A stretch of DNA of 64,000 bases from Cercospora beticola. Lineage: Eukaryota > Ascomycota > Dothideomycetes > Mycosphaerellales > Mycosphaerellaceae. Both the position numbers and the translations under genes were made by a program. Numbering within the stretch: the stretch's first letter is position 1; each line of letters opens with the position of its first letter. Where the stretch lies: assembly GCF_033473495.1 (NCBI RefSeq), contig NC_088940.1, positions 434,001 to 498,000 on the forward strand. Reading direction: 5' to 3'. Shown here piece by piece: positions 1 to 11,593 of this stretch. A model generated the notes under the pieces. The model was not told the DNA's origin. It saw nothing but the letters and a program-made list of their open reading frames with translations, and did not search any database.

Positions 1-2233
1 ACATAGTGCTCTGCCAGTGGTCCAGAATATGTTGCGGAAGTGTCACATCCAGGAACTCTTCGCGCTTGGACTTGCTGCGCCGCTCGGTCGACCGTTCAGC
101 CTCTTGCTGTGCAGCTTCTCGTGCTCTCTGCGCAGCCTTGCATTCTCTCCAACGCTTCTGGATCAAGGTGACCCGTCGCTTGAAGTCGTTCAACGAAGGC
201 TGTGCCTTTGATTGCAAGCGGTCCTTGAAGAGCTCGATCTGCTCACGAGCTTCGGCCACACTGTGGCGAGGTGAGGCATGTAGTGCCCTAGCAGAGGCTT
301 GTCGCGCCACATTTGGTTCTCTCATGGACGGCATGCCCATGCTGTGATGCCGGTATGGCCCCGCAACAGATTTATTCGAAAGGGATGGTGTGCGAGAGAG
401 CTCAACCGGTTCTGACATTTGTCTTGTAAGAGAGCCGACTTGCGATGGTTGCCTGACAGCCTTCCTTTGGATTGGAATATAAGGCTGCACTGGCGAGGAT
501 GGTTCGGAAATGAGCTCAGAGGCAGGAATGAGTTCTGTAGACGTGCCGACATCGTCCAACAGGCAGCATCTTTTGAGAAATTGTAGAAGTATCCCATAGG
601 TGCCCTCGGGAGTGAGTCTTGCGGTGTCTGTATCGTCAGACAGTCGTAGACACGTCTCAACAGCTCGCATATATGCCGAGCCACACTTTGATGCCAGCTT
701 GGGTATCCAGATCTTTTCGATGCGGAGCTTGAAGTCGGCAAGGGTGTACTTGGGTTTGTAAAGGTCGCCAATTGGTGTCCATAAGCCGATCTCGAGGAGG
801 ATCAAGCCGAGCCCATACAGATCATACTTCATGTCGAAAGGGAACTCTCTGTTCGCACTGCTTGGCTCATCGAGTGGATGTCTGTAGACGTTGAAGTCGG
901 TCGCTCGGCGGACACCTTCAATGTTGCATTTGGAGAAAAGGTCGAATGACGCCCAAAGAGGCTTCCTAAGCTGCTCTAAGCGGTTTGCTTCTGTCTCGTC
1001 CGCAGTGGTGGTGAAAATGACGCTACTGCTGTTGATGTTGCCGTGGGCCAACTGGCGGGCATGCAATGCATGTAACTGCTCGGTCAGACGTAGGGCCATG
1101 CGGAATCTGTGCTCGAGTGCTGGAGCTGCCATTTCAGTTGCGGAGCTTTGCGCCTTATTGCCTTTCTGGACAAGCTTGAGCAAACTGAGCGGTGCAAGTG
1201 CTTGAGCAGAGCTGGTGATATGCAACTTGTTGTGTATGGAATACGGCAAGTCATAGACAAGGCCGATCCGTGGCTGGTCAGCATCTTCGAAGTAGCCAAG
1301 CAAGCTGAGGTTCGTCTGAGATTCTGCACGCATCGGCTGAAAGCTCGCCGCAAGAGCCTCGAGGCGCTGTAAGGGCGGCGGTACACCTGTCTGCCGATAC
1401 GTAGCATCGTAGTTGGCGTATTCCACCAGCACAGGAACTTCCGCGGCGGAACTGGCAAGCGCAGTCTGTACACTCTCGGATACATTATTGCGGATCAACA
1501 TTGCCACCATCCGGGTTGTTGATGGCACACCGACGGCCTCGTACGGAGGTGGACCTTCAGCAGGCAACTTCAGAGCTGAAGTCTCGATTCGTGACGGTAA
1601 TCCAGCATAGGGGGAGAGGAACGGTTTCGAGAAGGCCGGATTCACGAGCGTAGTCTCTGAAGAGGCAAACGACTGCGTGGGGTAAATGCCTTTACCGCTG
1701 CGTCTGCTCTTTTTCGAGGCAAGAGGGTCAAATGATGTCGGCCCAGAATCGAATTGAGGATGCTCGCCCCTCGCGAGCGCCCTTCGGGACTGGGTCAGAT
1801 CGTACAGCGTGTCGATGGAGGTCGTCAAATCGTGCAGAAGGTCTTCATAACGGGCTTCATCAAAGACGGCCGCTTTTTGTGGATGGGCCTCGCCCTCCTT
1901 GGCCAGTGGCTGACTCGCCTTTTGGATCCTCTCGGCTTCCTCTGTCACTTCGTGGATATTCGTGAGTACGCTCTCAACCGTCTCCGTAAGGCCTGCCTTG
2001 GCAACCGACTCGTCGATTTTGGCATCTTCGCCCTTTTCGTCGCTCCATTCGAGTCCCCATGTAATCAGTCGGTCCTTCTGAATGCGGTACTTGCGGTGCA
2101 GCGAGGCGAACTGGACATTTGTGTTCGACTGCACTTGCAGATTGGCCAGAGCACTCTTCTTGGCGTCGGAGTACAGTTTAGATAGCCTGGCGGTTCGTGG
2201 CATCGCTGGATGCGCAGCGCGATACCCTTCCAT
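1..2233 (-). CDS. HeLo-like / pseudokinase protein, 3' end cut by window edge
   Basis: An open minus-strand frame runs from an ATG at 2233 to the left edge without a stop (about 744 codons visible). Residues about 15-80 resemble a HeLo-type (prion-inhibition and propagation) helical domain, including the stretch RIQKDRLITWG. Around 1020-1060 a kinase C-lobe appears, with LAHGNINSSSVIF where kinases have HRDxKxxN, so the catalytic Asp is missing. FDLFSK follows at the DFG position. Next comes YRHPLDEPSS and KYDLYGLGLILLEIGLW, typical of fungal HeLo-associated kinase-like domains. The C-terminal part is charged and helical. The family is linked to fungal incompatibility and regulated cell death; that role here is inference. 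The HeLo part lacks the usual hydrophobic N-terminus, so an upstream exon between 2240 and 2580 is likely and the start is uncertain. The frame is interrupted by a stop at 2357-2359. Confidence 0.72.
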   Translation of the reverse strand, partial: MEGYRAAHPAMPRTARLSKLYSDAKKSALANLQVQSNTNVQFASLHRKYRIQKDRLITWGLEWSDEKGEDAKIDESVAKAGLTETVESVLTNIHEVTEEAERIQKASQPLAKEGEAHPQKAAVFDEARYEDLLHDLTTSIDTLYDLTQSRRALARGEHPQFDSGPTSFDPLASKKSRRSGKGIYPTQSFASSETTLVNPAFSKPFLSPYAGLPSRIETSALKLPAEGPPPYEAVGVPSTTRMVAMLIRNNVSESVQTALASSAAEVPVLVEYANYDATYRQTGVPPPLQRLEALAASFQPMRAESQTNLSLLGYFEDADQPRIGLVYDLPYSIHNKLHITSSAQALAPLSLLKLVQKGNKAQSSATEMAAPALEHRFRMALRLTEQLHALHARQLAHGNINSSSVIFTTTADETEANRLEQLRKPLWASFDLFSKCNIEGVRRATDFNVYRHPLDEPSSANREFPFDMKYDLYGLGLILLEIGLWTPIGDLYKPKYTLADFKLRIEKIWIPKLASKCGSAYMRAVETCLRLSDDTDTARLTPEGTYGILLQFLKRCCLLDDVGTSTELIPASELISEPSSPVQPYIPIQRKAVRQPSQVGSLTRQMSEPVELSRTPSLSNKSVAGPYRHHSMGMPSMREPNVARQASARALHASPRHSVAEAREQIELFKDRLQSKAQPSLNDFKRRVTLIQKRWRECKAAQRAREAAQQEAERSTERRSKSKREEFLDVTLPQHILDHWQSTM

Positions 2234-2923
2234 GATGGTGGCGTTGCTGTCGCACTGGCATAATCGGTCCAAGTGTCGCTCACTGCGGTCAATGTTCAGT
2301 CGCGAACAGCAGTGACTGTCATGTGAAGCGACGCTGAGATTTGCAGAGTGTCCCGATCATAGCCATGCAGGGCGAAGAGGGAGAGGGTGCGTGAAGGGTT
2401 TGAGGTGGATTGCTGCAGCCTTCGGCGTTCGAAAGTCGCTGCCTGGTCAGCCACAACGTCGATCGCCAAGACCAACCGAGGACTGGCAACTTCCCTGCTC
2501 ATGCCTAGGCATAAGAAAGACGCCGCCAGGTTCAGACAACATTTGTCACGAAAAAAGTTCGGATGGTTGAGGAGTATCAGCATCTGCTCTCAACTGCAGC
2601 AATTGTCTGTGCTATTCATCCCATATGCCTCGCTATGGAAAATGCTCACGTGTTTCTATTGTACAAGTTGCCCGATCTGCAGCATCTGCCGGCCTCCTGA
2701 GCCCTTCAAACTCATGTCTCACGTGTCGCACGCACTGTGGCTAGTGATCATGTCTGCGAAGGGTATCCCGAGTGCAGGGTAGTTTCATATATTAGCAGCC
2801 TACTCCCCAGCTTTGCTGGCTGCAGGCAGAGACGCCACGCTCACTATTTCCTGTCGCGAGCAGGATCATGAGAACAGCACATCGAAGGCAGCACATCTGA
2901 ATTGCTCGTACTGTCTCAAATCT
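2234..2923. other. Intergenic region between two minus-strand genes
   Basis: No convincing complete gene is visible. The part next to 2233 may hold a 5' exon and promoter of the HeLo-like gene, and the part next to 2924 the 3' UTR of the V-ATPase gene. Short open frames here show no recognisable domain. Confidence 0.4.
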
Positions 2924-3655
2924 CTAGCCAGCTGCTCTTGTGTTCAAGATAAGCGCCACAATCAAGCTAACAGATGGCGTGTCAGCTCGAGCTCAGTATC
3001 AGTAGAAGCAGCACACGTAGACGTACCCGTAAAGTCCCAGCACTTCGCCGAAAATGAGAATGAGCACCATGCCGACGAAAATGCGTGACTGTTGCATATA
3101 CGCGCGTACTCCCTATGGTCTCCAATTAGTTCTCCTTGTCCAGTCCCACATCTCATGATTGCCTACCGCATCGCCAACTATCCCGATTGCATATCCCGCT
3201 GCTAACCCAGTCAAACCGACTGAAAGGCCACACGCTAAGTGCATGCAACCATTGTATAGACTGTAATTTTGCCCAGGCGGCGCCTTCATGTTTCCTGCTA
3301 TCAGCACTGCCACCACCAGAGCGTAGACAGCAATAATTCCAGACATAACAACCGGAATGAGAGACTGTCCGATGTGAGCATATTGTCCAGTTCTTCGCCA
3401 TCGTGCTTGTTGCAGGCTTCAGCATACCTTCATGATCAGGTCCGGCCTGAAAACACCAACGTTTGCGATACCGATGCCTGACTTTGCTGTGCCATATGCC
3501 GCGCCCATACCTGCATTGCCTTAGTGTCCATTCTACCACCTTATTCAAGGTATTTTGTCCATACACCCAAAGATCATGGCAAAGGCGATGCCACCCATGC
3601 CCAAGAACGGCGCGAACTTGGGCGTCAGCTCTGACGTCGACGAGTAGTCGGCCAT
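2924..3655 (-). CDS. VMA11: V-type H+-ATPase proteolipid subunit c' (Vma11)
   Basis: This is a five-exon gene: 3655-3565, 3510-3428, 3364-3167, 3112-3027 and 2966-2924, all with GT-AG introns in consistent phase. The product is 166 aa, the usual size of V0 ring proteolipids. It starts [17 protein letters not shown] and contains [32 protein letters not shown] and [18 protein letters not shown]. The last helix carries the conserved proton-carrying Glu (about residue 147, in [10 protein letters not shown]). The combination [14 protein letters not shown] and the ending LILNTRAAG fits the fungus-specific c' subunit (Vma11) better than subunit c (Vma3). It is an integral vacuolar/endosomal membrane protein with four helices that forms part of the rotating c-ring for organelle acidification. 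It is divergent from the Rho1 GEF gene, 390 bp apart. Confidence 0.93.
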
Positions 3656-4045
3656 CGTGAATGTGCTCGACGGAGACGGCGGTATGGTATCGAGCTCGAT
3701 GTCGGCGGTGCTGTGGTAGCGGCGGTGATGGGAGTCGACGATGATGTCGTGGTAGTTCGTCCGCCGGCTGCACGCGCATCACGCTTGGGCCGTGCACCTC
3801 TAGATATGCTTGGCGGCGAGGAGAGGGCGCGGATCCACAACCACCACACCACACCTCCGCTCGAGACTCCGCCGACTCACACCAATCCACCGGCCACTAA
3901 CCCCGCGGCCACTCATCGCCGCCGCTTTGGACGACGTCGTTGTGTTGACTGGGTTCCGCTGAGCCTGGGAAACACGCATTGGGGCAATCCGAATCCACAC
4001 GGGACTGGTCAGCACTCTGCCACGGATGGGCCGCCAGCAGCGACA
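3656..4045. promoter_or_regulatory. Shared divergent promoter region VMA11 / ROM2
   Basis: About 390 bp separate the minus-strand VMA11 start and the plus-strand ROM2 start, so both 5' UTRs and promoters must lie here. A plus-strand open frame extends upstream of ROM2 through this region (from about 3713). Its Pro/Thr/Arg-rich translation lacks family character, and the conserved N-terminus begins at 4046, so I treat the extension as non-coding. Confidence 0.5.
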
Positions 4046-7000
4046 ATGGCTTATCAACCGCCACAAGGTCGTCACTACGCGCGCAACACGCCCGCCGAAA
4101 TAAATCCTGCGAGCAGCGGGCAGCGCGATGCAGCTTTTGCCAACATCTTCGGCGGTGCTCCGCCTGGGAGGACGGGTGGGACGCAGGAGCGAGCAAACAC
4201 CATGTCGGCGGCCACGCAGCAGTACATGCAGCGGGCCCCGCCCGTGAGGATGGGTCAACAGCCGAACGGCTATCCCCGACCACCCAGCTCTTCAGACGGC
4301 AGCGTGAACGGGCAGCCAGCGTACGGCATGAATGGACAACCGGGACAACAACGACGACCGCCCCCGCAGAATCTGCCCCAACCAATTCGCCCCGATCGAG
4401 TGCCATATGGCCAGCCGCAGCGTCTTGACCAACGAATGCCAGCTCCGCCAGGCCCATATCAGCGCTCCTTTAGCGGAAGACCTGGCGCCCCAGGCCCTGC
4501 GTTGAGCACCGACTCCTTTCGCACACAATCGCTCGCCTCTGTGCCGCGTCCCATGTATCAAGGGCCTGGAGGCAGTTACCAGGCTGCTCCTGCCCAGGCG
4601 TTTCGACAGCAGCCATATGTGAATCAGCACTTGGCCAGGACTACGGCTCAAGGTCGCGTAGTGCCTGACAGGCCGCAAGATGAGCGCACGATGTCCATGT
4701 CTTCATACACGCGTGATGCCGATTTCACGCAGACAATGAGTGGGAGGGTGATACCCAATAGAAGACGAGAGTCTGGCGATACCGACATGAGCAGCTCGAC
4801 CATGACTAACGGGCATGGCGATCCTCGCAATGGCTTTGCGGGCAACGGGAGACATCCAAGTGGCAGCAGCCATACTACCCAGGGCTCAAGGACAATGTCT
4901 ATGGCATCGACGGCCGTGTCGCCAAGCGAGGCACAGCGCCAAGGAAGTATGCCACGATCCGACAGCCAACGCACTGGAACGATGGTCGCGCAGAAGCGGC
5001 CCTCACTCGTATACGGCGCATTGTTGTCGAATGTTGCAGCGGCGTTTCGTGAAAGAGTATCATTGAGGGATCAGATCAAGGATGGTTTGGAATACAAGAA
5101 TGCCTTCACGGGCTTCGAGGCTGTGGAGCTGATCGCGTACGTGATCAGAACTTCCGACCGTAATCTGGCGCTTCTTTTGGGCAGGTCTTTGGACGCGCAG
5201 AGGTTTTTCCACGAAGTAACATACGCGCATCGATTGCGAGACTCTCCCAACGAGGTCTACCAATTCAAGGAGACGATCAATGAGGAACCTCCGGAGGTCA
5301 ACGGCGTCTTCACACTCTTGACAGAATGCTATTCGCCGACGTGCAATCGGGATAACCTGTGTTACTCCATCGCTTGTCCACGTCGCCTGGAACAGCAGCA
5401 GCGATTGAATATGAAAATCACGCCAGGTCTGAAGCGCGAGACGTCTCGATCCAGTTTGCATGACGAAGTTGACACGGAACAAAAGTTGTGGATCAACACC
5501 GTCTCAAAGGAAGTCTCGGACAGCGTGAGCGAACGAGAGAAGAAGCGTCAAGAGGTCATTTCCGAACTGATGTATACCGAGCGCGACTTCGTCAAGGATC
5601 TGGAATATCTACGGGACTTCTGGATCAAGCCGCTCAGGCAGCCTGACCACTCCCCAATTCCTGAGCACAGGCGAGAGAAGTTCATCCGAACAGTCTTCTC
5701 CAATTGCCAAGAAGTTCACTCTGTCAACGCGCGCATGGCACAAGCCCTGACACGACGACAACAACAGAATCCGGTGGTAAGGAACGTGGGTGACATCTTC
5801 CTGGAGTACGTGCCTCAATTCCACCCTTTCATCCGGTACGGCGCAAGCCAGCTATTTGGAAAATTCGAATTTGAGAAAGAGAAAGGCTCAAATGCTGCAT
5901 TCGCTCGTTTTACCGAACAGACTGAGCGCTTGAAGGAATCTCGGAAGTTGGAGTTGAACGGCTACCTCACCAAGCCGACAACACGTTTGGCCAGATATCC
6001 TCTGCTTCTCGAGAATGTCTTGAAGCACACCGACGAGAACAATCCCGATATGAAGGACATTCCCAAGGCCATCGAACAGATCAGACATTTCTTGAGCCGA
6101 GTCAACGAAGAGTCTGGCAAAGCAGAGAACCACTTCAACCTGATGAGCTTGAATTCGCAACTAAAATGGGGCCAGATCCCGCACATGGACTTGAAACTGA
6201 CCGAAGAATCGCGGCAACTCATTTTCAAAGGCAATCTCAAAAAGACGCCTACGGCTGAGCAGGCTCATGTCACTGCTTATCTGTTCGATCATGCCGTTCT
6301 CATCGTCCGGGTCAAGACTGTCAACAAGAAGGAAGAAATCAGAGTATACCGAAAGCCAATTCCACTGGAGCTACTACAAATTCGCGAAATGGACTATGTG
6401 CTGCCAAAGATGGGCATTGCAAAGCGACCCTCGTCAAGCATGATACCCGGCATTGGTCGTGTCGGCACGCGACCACCTCCGAACGAACAAGGCTATCCGA
6501 TCACGTTCAAAGGCCTTGGAAAGGGCGGTTACGAGCTGACCCTTTACTGTACCTCTCAGGTGCAGCGTGAAAAGTGGATGGAGCACATTATGACACAGAA
6601 AGAGAAGCTGTCTGAGCGCCACAAGATCTTCACAATGGCCAAATTGAATGAAGGATTCTTCAACGCGACTGTCCGAGTTAATTGCTGCAGGCCAATAGAC
6701 GGCGGCAGGAAATTAGTGATTGGAACGGACTTCGGCGTGTACGTCTGTGATAGAAAACCGAAAGACGCGTCGCAGAAACCAAAACGCATGCTGGACATCA
6801 AGCTGGTGACGCAGCTGGAAGTGCTTGAACAACATCAGATCATCATCGTACTGGCCGACAAGGCGGTCTACAGTTTCCCACTGGAGGCACTTGAGGACGA
6901 GAGCTCGCAAGCACCTTCAAAGCGCGGCCGAAGGATATGTCATGCCAATTACATCAATGCAGGCACATGCAATGGCCAGACGCTTGTGTGCTGTGTCAAG

Positions 7001-7707
7001 TCCAGTTCACTCTCCTCCACCGTCAAGGTCTTCGAGCCGATGGACTCCATGACCAAGGGCAAGAAGAAGTCCGGCTTTGCCAAAATGCTTGCTGGTGGAC
7101 AAGAAGTTCTGAAGCCTTACAAGGAGTTCTACATCCCCATGGAAAGCAATAGCATCCACTTCTTGCGCAGCAAGATCTGCGTCGGTGGTGCCAAAGGCTT
7201 CGAAATTGTCTCGCTCGAGACTCTGGAAACACAATCCCTCCTCGACCAGGCCGACACTTCGCTTGACTTCGTCGCACGTCGTGAGAACGTCAAGCCAATC
7301 TACATCGAACGTAGCACTGCCGAGTTTCTGCTTTGTTACAATGATTTCTCCTTCTATGTCAACAAGAACGGATGGCGAGCTCGAGGCGACTGGAAGATCC
7401 TTTGGGAAGGATCACCAAATGCTTTCGCGACGTGGGGTGAAAAGTACATCCTTGCATTCGAGCCGGAGTTCATCGAGATTCGGCAAAGCGATACGGGTGG
7501 GCTGGTCTGCATACAGACGCATAAGAACATCCGCTTCTTGCACCAGAGCACGAGAGAGGTAAGATCGATCATGATGATAATCAGCAGTACTTTACTAACG
7601 GAAATTCCCAGATACTCTTCGCGTACGAAGACGAAGTCGGCGACGATGTCATTGCCTCTCTGGACTTCTGGGGCCGCCCACAGTCTCCTCAAGCTCAGGT
7701 CAAGTAG
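4046..7707 (+). CDS. ROM2: Rho1 guanine nucleotide exchange factor (Rom2 type: DEP-DH-PH-CNH)
   Basis: The model has two exons, 4046-7558 and 7612-7707. The 53-bp intron has donor GTAAGA and branch site TACTAAC, and the product is 1,202 aa. The first ~310 residues are disordered, Pro/Gln/Ser rich. A DEP domain follows (about 322-408), then the DH/RhoGEF domain (about 501-695, beginning RQEVISELMYTERDFVKDL), a PH domain (about 725-853) and a citron-homology (CNH) domain to the C-terminus. This order and length match Rom1/Rom2, the GEFs that activate Rho1 at the plasma membrane in the cell-wall integrity pathway. The start MAYQPPQG was chosen because the conserved NTPAEINPASSG region follows directly. 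Without splicing the frame runs on to 8131 as low-quality sequence; splicing restores the CNH end ILFAYEDEVGDD and a stop at 7705. Confidence 0.93.
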
Positions 7708-8761
7708 AATGTTACCCCAACAGAGGATGATCATGTCGAAGAAACGAATCAAGCGCAAAATACGCAAGAAGAAACATGGCCTATCAATGCATCAACAGGC
7801 AAAGGGAAGCAGAAAGCGCTCATGTGAAACGGACAGCGCTACGCGCAAGCACAACAGAGCGCGACAAAGCCGTGGCCAACGCTCGTGGACTTGTCAGGAA
7901 TACTGCCAGTCCACGACTGCCATGTCGTTGATGTCTCCTACAAGCGCACACGCCATTTGCCTTGAGACTGGTGGTGAAAATGAAGGAGAGAGGAGGTGCG
8001 CGAGAAGCAGAGCCGGGTCGAGCGCGTACAAGCCTTGCAAGATCTGGCTGTTGCGCACTATCTGTGACTGTGTCGGGAGGAGTGCACGCAACACCGGTCA
8101 TCAAGTCGAGCGTTCCGCGAGAAAGACCTGATACAGTGCGATTCGGAGGGGAAATGAAGAGGGCAGGCAGGGCTGCTGTGTATGTATATATATGAATATA
8201 CCCGGGTTTGACACGCGTGTGAGAGCGGATGATGTGACGGAACGGTGATAGAGAAAAGACGCAGAGTCGAGCCCGCGGTGCGGCAGTGACGATTACGGGG
8301 ATGCAAGTAGGGCGCAGCAGACAGATGAGATACATGTAATGATGAAGGACAGCATAAGAAGACGACGAGAAACAATCAAGGTGCATGTGAAAGATGATGG
8401 CATTTCATCTCTAGCTTCTCTGCCTGTCTCTTGAAATTATCTAACTTCGTGCCTGAGACTTTCTGTCTGTTTCTGCCTGGGGTATCATCGCGCGCGCAAA
8501 GTAACGCCTCAGTAAACAACCGCCCAAAGTAACCCGCTACAGTGAACAATTATGCGTCTCGCTCAGACGTGACAGTCGCCCTCAAAGCTGACCTTATCGC
8601 CTGCGCGCCATGTAAAAGACCGGCCTCGCAATGTGATGTGATGGGATGTGAAGGTGGAAGCGGAGAATGAAGCTGGGGACCTGGCGATCTTGAAGATCAA
8701 GCCATGCTGTTTGATGCGTCTGATGTGATGTGTGTCATGTAGTGTGCGCCGTCTCGCTCGC
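7708..8761. other. Convergent intergenic region (3' UTRs)
   Basis: This region lies between the ends of the plus-strand ROM2 and the minus-strand coiled-coil gene. I see no protein-coding or RNA gene. Open frames on both strands are basic, low-complexity and unrelated to known domains. Confidence 0.5.
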
Positions 8762-10961
8762 TCAACCAAGCAGACGACTGTCGTAACCAACACTCTCTTC
8801 GAGTACCGACCAAATTTTGCCCATGATAGCGCGCTGGGCCTGATGATATCGAATCTGGTGAAGAGCTGGAGCATTGGCAGCGAGCCACATGTTCTCCTGG
8901 TGCCATCCGCGAATGCCGAAAGTGAGCAGGAGAAGGGTGGCAAAAGCGAGAAATATTTGCAGCCAGAGTGGTGAGCGGAAGAAAGCTTCAGAGAGGGTCG
9001 AGTCGCGGACTTTTTCGGTGTACCTAACGATCTGAAATGGGCGGCGGCCGGTGGTGGTCTCTGTGGAAGTTGCTGCTGCTTTTGGGAAGTCGGTCTGGGT
9101 ATCGGCGTCGGATGTGGTGGGAGTTGGTCGCTCGACCTCGACCCAGTCGAAGGAAGGTGACACTTGCCAAGGCTGAATCTTGCTGGCCTCTGCTTTCTCG
9201 AGTTTCTCCTCTTCTGTTTCAGGGCTGTCGTCTGCATCTGCCTCTCTCAGAGCAGCACGCCCATTGACGCGAGTCTGGAGCCTAGTGTGGTCTCGGACTT
9301 GCAAAATGGTGTCCTCCAGCTTGCTGATATGTGCGTCGTTGGCTTCACGCATGTCTTGGTGATACTGCTCACGCTCCTCGATGTGCGCTTGCTGCTTCGC
9401 AATCTCTGCCTGGTATTGGGACCCGCGTCTCTCGACCCTGTCAATGTCCTCCTCATGGTCACCTTCGAGCTTTGCGATCTGAGCGCGCATTTGTTGCGCC
9501 TCGTGGGCCTGATCTTCGAGCTTTGCGATCTGAGTGCGCATTTGTTGTGCCTCTTGAGCCTGATCTTCGAGCTCTGCGATCTGAGTGCGCATTTGATCTG
9601 CCTCTTTGGCCTGATCTTCGAGCTGGGCGATTTGTGCACGCATCTTCTCGATCTCGCGATCCTGATCTTGGATCTTCTGCTTCTGCTCGGTGATCGTGTA
9701 CGCGGAGCTGCTGATGTCATCGCCGGTGGATTGTGGGCGTCGCTTCGGAATGTGAAGATCGTCGGTGTCGTTGACTGCGTTGCCCTCGTCGTCGCTGTCG
9801 AATTCTTGCTGGGCGGCGTCGAGCTCTTGTGCCATGTTGGAGACCGTGCGATTGCCAGTACTGCGACGCTTGGAGTCGGCATCGTCTTGTGGCTGTGAGT
9901 TAGTGCTGTCACCAGAAACGCCACGGTTCATCGCAGCTTGCTCTGAGACTCGGCGGAAGTGAGCGGCGAAGTTGTCAGGCGTCAGGTCCTTGCCCTCCTG
10001 AGCGAACTGCTCCTCGACTTCTTCGTGAATGACCTCCAAGAACGCGCGTGCCGTGCCAGCGTCGTCATGCTCAGCGAGCTGCTTCTCCAGGGTGTCGATG
10101 TCGCGCTGCGCCAGCTTCAGATCAGTCTCCAGCGCATCGCGCTCGGCCCGGAAGGTGTCTCGCTCCTCTCGATTGGTCTTCATGTCCTTGCGGAGGTTGG
10201 CCAGAAGTTGTCTCGTCTCAGCTTCCTTCTCCTTGAGAGCCGCGAGCTCGGATGCTGTCTTGGAATGCGCATCTTGCTCTTTCGCCAGTGCTCTGTCGGA
10301 TTGTGTAGCGGAGGCTTCGGCGTCACTGAGGTTGCTGATGATGCCTCCATGTAGTCGCTTCTCGTCGGCGAGGTTGCGCTTGAGTGCATCGCGCTCACGG
10401 GCGAGCTCGTCGATCTGCTGGTCCCTGACAGCGAGCTTGTCGTAGTAGTCGCGGTTGGCATCCTCGAGCTCGGCATTTTTGGAGAGTGCCTGGTTCAGCT
10501 GTGCAGTGAGGTCGCCTTCTGCAGACATTGTGTCAGCTGGCAGCCATAGTGGAACGAGCGAATGAAGAGATAAATATGAACGAGTGAACGAGGGGGTGAA
10601 TGTGCTTGTGAGAAGTTGACTTACCACCGGTCGCGACTGTTTCGGAGAGTAGCCGCGCCTGTGGACGCGGCGCAAAGACGGGAGCTTCCGGGAGCGGGCC
10701 GGATTGTGAGGGCGAAAGTGAGGGCGGAAGTGAAGGAGGACCAGCCTCCTCTGGTTGCTGCTGCTGCTGGCCAGGCAGCGGTTTCTCGCCAGCTTGGCTC
10801 GAACCAGCGAGCCCGCCGAGAGAGGAGGTGGAGGTGGAGGCCGAGTCTTTCATCGGCCCTCCGCGGGTGGACTTGGCCAACAGCGGGCGCTGCTGGCGAC
10901 GTCCTTTGTTTCCGCCGAAGCCAGCGGCGGCGAGCTGCTCCGGGGTGGGCTTTGGTGGCAT
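8762..10961 (-). CDS. Tail-anchored coiled-coil protein with 17-residue tandem repeat
   Basis: There are two exons, 10961-10625 and 10518-8762. The intron has donor GTAAGT, branch GCTGACA and acceptor CTGCAG, and the phase 1 join restores frame. The product is 697 aa. The first ~112 residues are low complexity (Gly, Ser, Gln, Pro) and begin MPPKPTPEQLAAAGFGGNK. Exon 2 opens into a long coiled coil rich in Glu, Gln, Lys and Ala. In its middle lies a four-fold repeat of 17 residues of the type QMRTQIAELEDQAQEAQ. Near the C-terminus a hydrophobic helix (PLWLQIFLAFATLLLLTFGI) is followed by about 50 residues, so the protein could be tail-anchored with most of it cytosolic, like golgin or tether proteins. 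I do not recognise a specific orthologue, and the function is unknown. Confidence 0.8.
9463..9660 (-). repeat. 51-bp in-frame tandem repeat, four copies
   Basis: Four consecutive 51-bp units encode the 17-residue repeats of the coiled-coil protein. Each unit reads, on the plus strand, as variants of cttcgagctttgcgatctg followed by a gcgcatttg element. The units differ at several sites, the two middle ones being closest. The period keeps the reading frame. Confidence 0.85.
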
Positions 10962-11593
10962 CGTGTCCTCGCTGTCGGCGGAGCGGAATGAGAATGGGTA
11001 TACAAAGAAAGAAGAGAAGGAAAGAAACTTGATGGAATGAGGAATGTTCAATCATACTACCTCTCATTGTTTGTATTGTCGCACCGCTCTCCTATTGTCA
11101 GTACCTACCACAATCAACCAGAAATGCTACAACAATAGCTCGGAAAGCTTGTGAATTGTTGAGTGTATTGTCGAGAGAAGGACAATAGCAGAAATCAGGT
11201 GAAGATGACGTTCTTATTCGGCTATTGTGGGAAAACTTCGGCATACGGCGGTCGTGCAAGCATGTCACCAGTGCATTGGCGGTGCTTCCATAAGCTGGTC
11301 GACGACAGAGGAGCGCAATGCAACTCTTTCAGGGGAAATGGCGACTGTGTTTGATGAGAAGTATGATTGGAGAATTTGCTTACTAGGCTCGAAACATTCA
11401 TTTTCCAACGAGTGGTGCACTATTGTGCTCATCAGTCGAAACACTTATGCCTGAATGCCACCCAATATAGCGTGGAGACTGCAGCGGCAATGTAACATGC
11501 TTCTGATCTGCTGAGAATGACCATACCGTTCGGTCGACCTCGACGGCAAAAGTCTATTCCCGAATGATGCTGAGCTATCCACGGCGACATCGC
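10962..11593. other. Intergenic region upstream of the coiled-coil gene
   Basis: This holds the 5' region of the minus-strand coiled-coil gene and the 3' flank of the short-chain dehydrogenase gene. The sequence ATTGT recurs between about 11066 and 11230. No gene is recognised. Confidence 0.4.

Noticed and set aside
322..771. 149-codon minus-strand open frame
   Set aside because: It overlaps the HeLo/pseudokinase gene in another frame, and the pseudokinase frame carries clear family motifs at the same place.
3713..4045. N-terminal extension of the Rho1 GEF from an upstream start
   Set aside because: The added 111 residues are low-complexity and would use the shared promoter; conserved sequence begins at the ATG at 4046.
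7562..8131. C-terminal extension of the Rho1 GEF by reading through the intron
   Set aside because: A canonical 53-bp intron at 7559-7611 restores the CNH domain end and a stop at 7707.
9164..9898. 244-codon plus-strand frame with LRALRSECAF-like repeats
   Set aside because: The repeats are the complement of the 51-bp coiled-coil repeat on the minus strand.
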